64,000 nucleotides of DNA from an uncultured Eubacteriales bacterium (lineage in GTDB: Bacteria > Bacillota > Clostridia > Oscillospirales > Acutalibacteraceae): assembly GCA_934525065.1 (NCBI GenBank), contig CAKSYX010000005.1:19870-83869 (forward strand), read 5' to 3'. Positions within the stretch are counted from its first letter, which is position 1. The number at the start of each line of letters is the position of its first letter. The translations under genes were made by a program, and so were the position numbers. Below the pieces are notes generated by a model that saw only the letters and a list, made by a program, of their open reading frames with translations, made no database searches and had not been told where the DNA came from. This document shows positions 58,326 to 64,000 of the stretch, piece after piece.

Positions 58326-61300
58326 ATGAAAAAATCATTGAAAATCAGCAAAAAAGTTTTGTCTGTTGTGCTTTCAGTACTCATGGTCATGAGTGTCTTT
58401 GTTTTTGCGCCGGCAGCTTCAGCAGCTGAAGAACAACCGAAGGCAATTTTAAAAGTGACTGTAAAAGTCACAGATGATATTCGCCTTTCGGATACCGTTT
58501 CGCATCCATATGGCGAATATCTCAGACTGGTAATTACGGAAACCAACGGCAAAGTGCACACATATGATATGTTGCCAAAGTTAATAGGCAAGGGCCTTAT
58601 AAGTAGTGGTACTTATATCGAAGAGGGTAAAACTTATTCGACGAGCGTTACTATTACCAGCAGCGTTGCGTCAATAAAGGTTGATCCTAAGTTCAAGACA
58701 TATTATATAGATAATCCAAGTCTTGGACTGTCTTTGGAAGCAACAATAAACGGAAAATCAATACTTACAAGACGTGTCAATGTTAAGAAGAACGGCAGCA
58801 GAGACCAGTTCGAAAGCGGAAATTATTCCTATGATCTTGTTGGTAGCAACGGATTTGCTACGAGCACGGCCACATCCATTGCCTTCACGGAAAAGACAAG
58901 TGAAGCAACAATCAAAGACGGAAAGGCCACAGCTCAGTTCAAGGCTGTTGTTGTTGACCAGTTCGGTCTTGCAATGAAGAACGGCGGAACCGTAAGTTAT
59001 TCAATCAATAACGGTGCTTCAATCACAAGCTCGGGTCTTGCAACATTCACAAACAAGACATCGGTAACAAATAAAAATTACTATTGGATTACGGCTGCCA
59101 GCGGTTCACTCAGAGCCTCAACCGGAATCAATGTTACAAACGAACAATTTGACGTTACTTTCAATTATATAGGCAAAGACGGCAAAGAAACATCTTCAAC
59201 CGCCAAGGCTTTCTATGAAAAAGCCGCAACCGAACCCACCGATTATGCACAGGCAATCACCACCGCTGACGGTCACAAGACCTTTACCGGTTGGGATAAA
59301 GCTTTCTCAAGCGTTACCTCAGACCTTACTGTAAACGCTGTTTACAGTGACGAGCAGGCACACAACTGGGTTTCAAAAGCAGACGTTGCAGTCAGCGGCG
59401 ACAAAGGTGCCTACACCGTTGCAGACAAAGAAACCTTTGAATGCACAGTCGGAAAAGAAACAAAGACCGAACCCGTTGCTCTTACCGATGGATTCAACAC
59501 AGCGGCTTCTGCAGCCTTTGCAATCCTTGATGAGAGCGAAAAGTATAACACCGAGTCCGAAGCTTATAAGGCACTCGAAACCGCATACAGCGAACTCGTA
59601 GGTCTTTCCGGCCACACCTGGACTTCAGCAACCATTAAGGAAAAGATTGACGCTGTCAATGCAGCTGTTGAGGCTTTCAAAAAGGCTCTTGACGAAGATC
59701 CCGCAAACAATTATAAGACCTATACCCTCACTTACATCATCGACGGTGCAAGTGAAACCGAAAACTACTACTTCGGTCAGGCTATTACAAAGAGAGCCGA
59801 TCCCGAAAAAGCAGGCTATACCTTTGACGGTTGGGATCTTGTGATCCCGGCAACCATGCCGGCTAACGACGTAACCGTTACCGCAACATGGAAAACTGTT
59901 GATTACACCGGTACCCTCAAGGGTGTTCGCGGCGTAAACGACGGCGAGTTTACCATCAGCTATACCGTTGAAGATAAGCTTGAAGACCTCATTGCTGACG
60001 CAAACGCAACAATTCCAGAGGATAAGAAGTCATTCGTAGCAACCGCTTCAGACGCTGACTATGAGCTTGACTATACCTACACTCTTACCGGTTGGACTCC
60101 GGAGCATTACGCAGGCTATCCCGGTGACCAGACCTTCACCGCTGTTTACACAAAGGGCGACTTCAACTATGCGGATTACACCGCTTGGGATGCAGCAGTT
60201 GCAGAAGCAACCGAAAAAATCCTTAACAGCGAAAAGTATTCCGATGAATCAAAGAACGCTGTTCAGGAAGTTATCGACAGCATTCTTCGCGATCAGGGTA
60301 TTTCCTATCAGCCCGTAATCGACGCGGCAATCAAGAACCTTACCGCAAAGGTTAAGGAAATTGAAGATAACGCTCCCGCTTCCTATAAGCAGTTTGACGT
60401 TACTTTCGACCTTGCAGGCGGCGTTGCCGCTCCGGCAATCGGAAAGCAGACAGTTTTCTACGGCTATACGGCAGAAGCTCCCGCAGTTGCTCCGACCAGA
60501 ACCGGATATAACTTTGCAGGTTGGGATTTCGACTTTGAAACCGCAATCACAAATGACACCGTTATTAAGGCTAAGTGGGATGTTGCAACCTACAACGTAA
60601 CTTTCGTTAACGAAAACGGCGAAACCGTCGGCACCGGAACATTCCAGTACATCAACGCTGAAACCGGCGAGGTAAACAGCATTGACGTAATCAAGGCTAT
60701 CGCTCCGAAAGTTCCTGAAAAGGAAGGCTTCACCGGATACTGGAACTGGAATAGTGTTACGTTCACCGCTGCTGATATCACTGTTGAACCGACCTACTCA
60801 GCCAACACTTATAGGGTCTACTTCTATCAGTTCCATAGCGACGAAAAACCGTATGCAACTGTTGAGTACACCTTCGGCGCAAAATCAATCGAAGAGCCGG
60901 CTTGCCCCGAACGTGCAGGCTACAACGGCAAGTGGGGTTCATATGTTCTCGGCGCATCTGATTCAAAAGTTTACGCAGAATACACCACGATTCCTTACAC
61001 CGCAACATTCGTTGATGAAAACGATCAGTATGTTGATGAAAGAAAGTTCACTGTTGAATCAACCTACGTTGCTGATCCGGCTGTTCCCACTAAGGACGGC
61101 TACATCGTAACATGGCCCGCTTGGTACACTCCGAACATGATCGGAAACGTAACAGTTAAGGCTAAATACACTCCGAGAAAAGATATTTCCGTTACCGTTT
61201 ATTATAATAGTGAAAGCGGAAAGAATCTCATGATAGGCGGAATGACAAACCAGATCATGGACTCGGTAATCACGATCCGCGGTGACCGAATCAATTTTGC

Positions 61301-63899
61301 AGGATATAACAATCCTGAAAACATTGAATACAAGGTTAAGGCTTCGGGCAACGAAGTTACGCTTGTCTACACCCTCAAAACCTACACCGCAACCTATGTT
61401 GCAGACGGAAAGACCGTTGGAACACATGAGTTCAACGTTGAAACCGCAAAGGACGAACTTGTTAATGCTGTTGCTGTTCCCGAAAAGGCCGGCTACAAAG
61501 GCGCATGGAAAGACTTTGACGTAAAGGCTAAGGATATCACGATCGAAGCTACCTATGATACCGTTGACTACACTGCAACATTTGTTGACGACAACGGCAC
61601 AAAGGAAGTTAAGTTCACCGTTGAAGACAGCAAGGAAGACGTTCTTGCAAAAGCAGGCGCTCCGGCTGCAAGAGATTATTACACCGCAGAGTGGGATAAA
61701 GACTTTGCTATCGTTGCCGACAACATCACCGTCAATGCAAAGTATACCCCGGTTGATTACACCGCAACATTCGTTGACGAAAACGGCGTTTCACGCGGAA
61801 CCGTTACTTTTAACGTTGAAACAAAGAGCGTTGAAAACCCGGCTGTTCCCGTTAAGGACGGCTACACCGTAACATGGCCGAACTGGTTCACTCCCGGAAT
61901 GCACGGCGATGTTGAAGTTAAGGCTGTTTATACCGCAAACACCTATAAGGCAACCTTTAATGACGAAAACGGCAAGTATGTCGGTGAGGTTGAATACACT
62001 GTTGAAGACAGCGTTGACGCTATCCTCGGCAAGGCTCCGGCTGTTCCGGCAAAGATCGGTTACGACGGCGGCGAATGGGTACTTGATAAGGTTGTTTCCG
62101 GCGGCATGACTGTCACTCCGAAGTATACGACCCTTCATCAGTACACCGCAACGTTCTATAAACTTGACGGTTCTGTTGCAAAGACCGTAAACTTCACAAT
62201 CGAAAACACCGCAGCCGACATCATGGCTCAGGCTCCCGAGGTTGAAACCGTTACCGGTTATGAGACTTCATGGACTACTGTAACTCTTGATAAGACTGCT
62301 CCGAAGGATCTTACGATCAATACCCAGAAGAAAGCAATCACCTACACCGCAACGCTTGTATGGAAGATTAACGGCGGTGCAGACGAATCAAAGAGCTTCA
62401 CCTACACCGTTGAAAGCGATAAGACCGAACTTGCGAATCAGTTCCCGATAATCGGCGGCTACCTTAAGGGCGACTATAGGTACATGTTCACCGGTTGGGA
62501 TAAGGAATTTGATCTTTATACTGAAAACACCACCTATACCGCTCAGTATGATAACGGCACGTTCGTTCCCGCAAACTACAAAGAATTCGACAAGGCTGTT
62601 GACAGAGCTGACGACATCATCAAGAACAACGACCTCACCAAGGACGTTCTTGACAGGATTGCCGACCTCATCGCTGACGGCTATAAGGAAGACGGTTCCG
62701 ATTACGGCACCACCGATCAGAAAAAGGTTAACGACGCAACAAAGGCTCTCAACGACTATCTTGATTCACTTTACGAAGACGGCAACATCAAGGACGATGT
62801 CCTCAACAAGTACACCGTAACCTTCAAGTGGCACGGCGGCAAAGCTGCTCAGACCGTTGTTTCCGGCAAGGCGGCCGTTGCTCCGGCAGACCCGGCAGGC
62901 TACTATGATGCTGATAAGCATTACACATTCTCCAACTGGGATGCAGACTTCTCGGCAATCACCGTTGACCTCACCGTTAACGCTGTATATGCTGACGAAG
63001 CTCATGCATGCACAACTTCAATCGCACGTCCGGAAGCTAAGGACGGCGCAAAGGGTACTGTAACTTATACCTGCACCTGCGGCTATTCATATGACGTAAC
63101 CGTTGACAGAGCGGATTACACCAAGTATGAAGAAGTCAGAGCAAAGCTTGAAGACGTTCTCAAGGACGTTGACCTCACCGACGAATCAAGAGCAGCCATT
63201 GAAAAGGTACTCGCAGACAACGACATTCCGCGCAACTATGTTGACGCAAAGGCCGACGGTTATGACGAGCAGCCTGATGTTGACAAGGCAACCACAACCC
63301 TTGAAGCTTTCTATAACGAGCTCAAGGAAAAGATTGATGACAACGACCCGTCAGTAATCAAGCATTACACAATCACCTTCAAGTGGCATAACGGCGAATC
63401 CTCAACGAAATATGTCAAGGGCGCAACTGTTGAAGTTCCGTCAGTCGACAATTATGTTTACGGCGGCTTCAACTACAGATTCCTCGGCTGGGACAAGACC
63501 GTTGTTGACGTTGAAGGCGATGCGACCTATACCGCACAGTATACTCAGCCGCGTTCAATGGACGACGTAATCGAAGCTGAAAAGAACGCTGATGAAATCA
63601 TCGGCAACAACGATTACTACAAAGACGACCAGAAGAAGGTTGAGGACGCTAAGAAAGAGCTTGACGATTACCTTGACGAAGTAGGCGTTGATCTTGATAA
63701 CGATCAGAACCCGATCGAAAAGGGAAGCCCGGAGGATGCAAAGATCACCGAACTTGTTGAAAAGCTCAACAACGCAATCAACAACGCCAACAAGAACAGG
63801 GATGAACGCGAAAACACCAAGAAGAACATGGGCGGCTTCATGGGCTGGCTCGTACGTCTTCTCATCCTTGTCAGACACCTTCTCGGTATGGTTGGCTGA
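58326..63899 (+). CDS. Giant secreted InlB-repeat surface protein
   Basis: 1857 residues from the ATG at 58326 (MKKSLKISKK...), 11 bases after GGAGG. The signal peptide ends near PAASAAEEQ. An N-terminal beta region (about 35-280) is followed by many InlB B-repeat (Listeria-Bacteroides, Flg_new) units with hallmarks such as GYTFDGWD, RTGYNFAGWDFD, HKTFTGWDKAF and repeated YTATFVDENG. FIVAR-like helical modules (WDAAVAEATEKILNSEKYSD, FDKAVDRADDIIKNNDLTKD, ADYTKYEEVRAKLEDVL) lie between them. There is no LPXTG or S-layer domain. Instead the last 30 residues are a hydrophobic basic helix (GGFMGWLVRLLILVRHLLG). Probably a surface adhesin or matrix protein. A dispersed repeat follows the stop. Confidence 0.88.
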   Translation: MKKSLKISKKVLSVVLSVLMVMSVFVFAPAASAAEEQPKAILKVTVKVTDDIRLSDTVSHPYGEYLRLVITETNGKVHTYDMLPKLIGKGLISSGTYIEEGKTYSTSVTITSSVASIKVDPKFKTYYIDNPSLGLSLEATINGKSILTRRVNVKKNGSRDQFESGNYSYDLVGSNGFATSTATSIAFTEKTSEATIKDGKATAQFKAVVVDQFGLAMKNGGTVSYSINNGASITSSGLATFTNKTSVTNKNYYWITAASGSLRASTGINVTNEQFDVTFNYIGKDGKETSSTAKAFYEKAATEPTDYAQAITTADGHKTFTGWDKAFSSVTSDLTVNAVYSDEQAHNWVSKADVAVSGDKGAYTVADKETFECTVGKETKTEPVALTDGFNTAASAAFAILDESEKYNTESEAYKALETAYSELVGLSGHTWTSATIKEKIDAVNAAVEAFKKALDEDPANNYKTYTLTYIIDGASETENYYFGQAITKRADPEKAGYTFDGWDLVIPATMPANDVTVTATWKTVDYTGTLKGVRGVNDGEFTISYTVEDKLEDLIADANATIPEDKKSFVATASDADYELDYTYTLTGWTPEHYAGYPGDQTFTAVYTKGDFNYADYTAWDAAVAEATEKILNSEKYSDESKNAVQEVIDSILRDQGISYQPVIDAAIKNLTAKVKEIEDNAPASYKQFDVTFDLAGGVAAPAIGKQTVFYGYTAEAPAVAPTRTGYNFAGWDFDFETAITNDTVIKAKWDVATYNVTFVNENGETVGTGTFQYINAETGEVNSIDVIKAIAPKVPEKEGFTGYWNWNSVTFTAADITVEPTYSANTYRVYFYQFHSDEKPYATVEYTFGAKSIEEPACPERAGYNGKWGSYVLGASDSKVYAEYTTIPYTATFVDENDQYVDERKFTVESTYVADPAVPTKDGYIVTWPAWYTPNMIGNVTVKAKYTPRKDISVTVYYNSESGKNLMIGGMTNQIMDSVITIRGDRINFAGYNNPENIEYKVKASGNEVTLVYTLKTYTATYVADGKTVGTHEFNVETAKDELVNAVAVPEKAGYKGAWKDFDVKAKDITIEATYDTVDYTATFVDDNGTKEVKFTVEDSKEDVLAKAGAPAARDYYTAEWDKDFAIVADNITVNAKYTPVDYTATFVDENGVSRGTVTFNVETKSVENPAVPVKDGYTVTWPNWFTPGMHGDVEVKAVYTANTYKATFNDENGKYVGEVEYTVEDSVDAILGKAPAVPAKIGYDGGEWVLDKVVSGGMTVTPKYTTLHQYTATFYKLDGSVAKTVNFTIENTAADIMAQAPEVETVTGYETSWTTVTLDKTAPKDLTINTQKKAITYTATLVWKINGGADESKSFTYTVESDKTELANQFPIIGGYLKGDYRYMFTGWDKEFDLYTENTTYTAQYDNGTFVPANYKEFDKAVDRADDIIKNNDLTKDVLDRIADLIADGYKEDGSDYGTTDQKKVNDATKALNDYLDSLYEDGNIKDDVLNKYTVTFKWHGGKAAQTVVSGKAAVAPADPAGYYDADKHYTFSNWDADFSAITVDLTVNAVYADEAHACTTSIARPEAKDGAKGTVTYTCTCGYSYDVTVDRADYTKYEEVRAKLEDVLKDVDLTDESRAAIEKVLADNDIPRNYVDAKADGYDEQPDVDKATTTLEAFYNELKEKIDDNDPSVIKHYTITFKWHNGESSTKYVKGATVEVPSVDNYVYGGFNYRFLGWDKTVVDVEGDATYTAQYTQPRSMDDVIEAEKNADEIIGNNDYYKDDQKKVEDAKKELDDYLDEVGVDLDNDQNPIEKGSPEDAKITELVEKLNNAINNANKNRDERENTKKNMGGFMGWLVRLLILVRHLLGMVG

Positions 63900-63919
63900 T
63901 AACAAGGCTATAATTGCAA

Positions 63920-64000
63920 GGGACTGTCGCATTTAGCGCAGACCAAAGAGCAAAACAAAAAGAAAAAGACTATATTTCACGAAGCTTATCAAAACCGAGG
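63920..64000 (+). repeat. Dispersed repeat, copy 2 (cut by the window end)
   Basis: The 77 bases 63924-64000 match copy 1 at 20269-20345 with one change (AAGACTATATTT in place of AAGACTGTATTT). That change turns a G-T pair of the copy 1 hairpin into an A-T pair if the missing right arm is the same. As in copy 1 it lies just downstream of a stop codon in the same orientation. Confidence 0.88.

Noticed and set aside
57914..58429. Several plus-strand open frames of 70-98 codons in the long leader
   Set aside because: None has a ribosome binding site with a plausible product; they overlap each other and the structured region.
1..64000. CRISPR arrays, rRNA genes, prophage, complete insertion sequences
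   Set aside because: No regularly spaced repeats with unique spacers, no rRNA sequence, and no transposase, integrase or phage structural protein was seen on either strand.

Overview
The window reads as chromosome of an anaerobic gut-type Firmicute, most likely Clostridia of the Oscillospirales/Ruminococcaceae type. The reasons are Gram-positive AGGAGG ribosome binding sites, many TTG/GTG starts, TTGACA-N17-TATAAT promoters, a PolC-type replicase, the MEP isoprenoid pathway, Gram-positive LexA boxes, and large secreted BspA-like and InlB-repeat proteins. This placement rests on protein character, not on a search. No rRNA, CRISPR array, phage or complete insertion sequence is visible. One tRNA is present.

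Layout. 1-2.6 kb (minus): the start of a zinc-ribbon protein, an SPFH/zinc-ribbon protein (YdjG/YdjI-like pair), a frameshifted gene remnant and a receiver-like protein. 2.7-6.0 kb (minus): a three-gene signalling operon (8-TM degenerate kinase, cytoplasmic HisKA_3 kinase, NarL-type regulator). 6.3-9.9 kb: a BspA-like leucine-rich-repeat surface protein. 10.1 kb: tRNA-Ser(GGA) flanked by copies of a short sequence that also occurs in its own anticodon arm. 10.4-23.8 kb: M28 peptidase, the lepA-hemW-patatin operon, an SOS-box-controlled small membrane protein, two hydrolases, a GH36-like enzyme, tandem ATP-grasp ligases and an unrecognised protein. 24-33.9 kb: RluD-type pseudouridine synthase, sugar symporter, ispE, LexA-box-controlled dinB, an MBOAT + DHHW polymer-acylation pair and a Dabb protein. 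33.9-35.9 kb: four consecutive small genes for amphipathic-helix peptides. 35.9-37.8 kb (minus): DUF2442/DUF4160 pair, YbaK and a Phd/PIN toxin-antitoxin module. 37.9-43.6 kb: pcrA and two tandem secreted LCAT-like hydrolases. 43.7-56.8 kb: the conserved housekeeping operon pyrH-(x)-frr-uppS-cdsA-dxr-rseP-ispG-polC-methyltransferase-rsmI. 56.9-63.9 kb: a mosaic lipoprotein and a 1857-residue InlB-repeat surface protein with a long structured leader.

The part most likely to be undescribed is 33.9-35.9 kb. Four genes lie in a row, each with its own near-consensus promoter with an exact 17-base spacer, a strong ribosome binding site and a terminator. Two encode secreted proteins carrying amphipathic helices (one Lys-heptad, one with 16 cysteines). 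Two encode 47- and 51-residue leaderless peptides whose 5' leaders share the same ends around a hairpin. They look like highly expressed membrane-active or surface peptides. Similar short C-terminal amphipathic helices end the LCAT-like proteins and the giant InlB-repeat protein.

Other points: a PolC that lacks the usual inserted exonuclease domain; two clear LexA boxes, one in front of dinB and one in front of an unknown 75-residue membrane protein; a 77-base dispersed repeat (76/77 identical) placed directly downstream of two unrelated genes; and a nested-stem RNA candidate in the leader of the giant protein.
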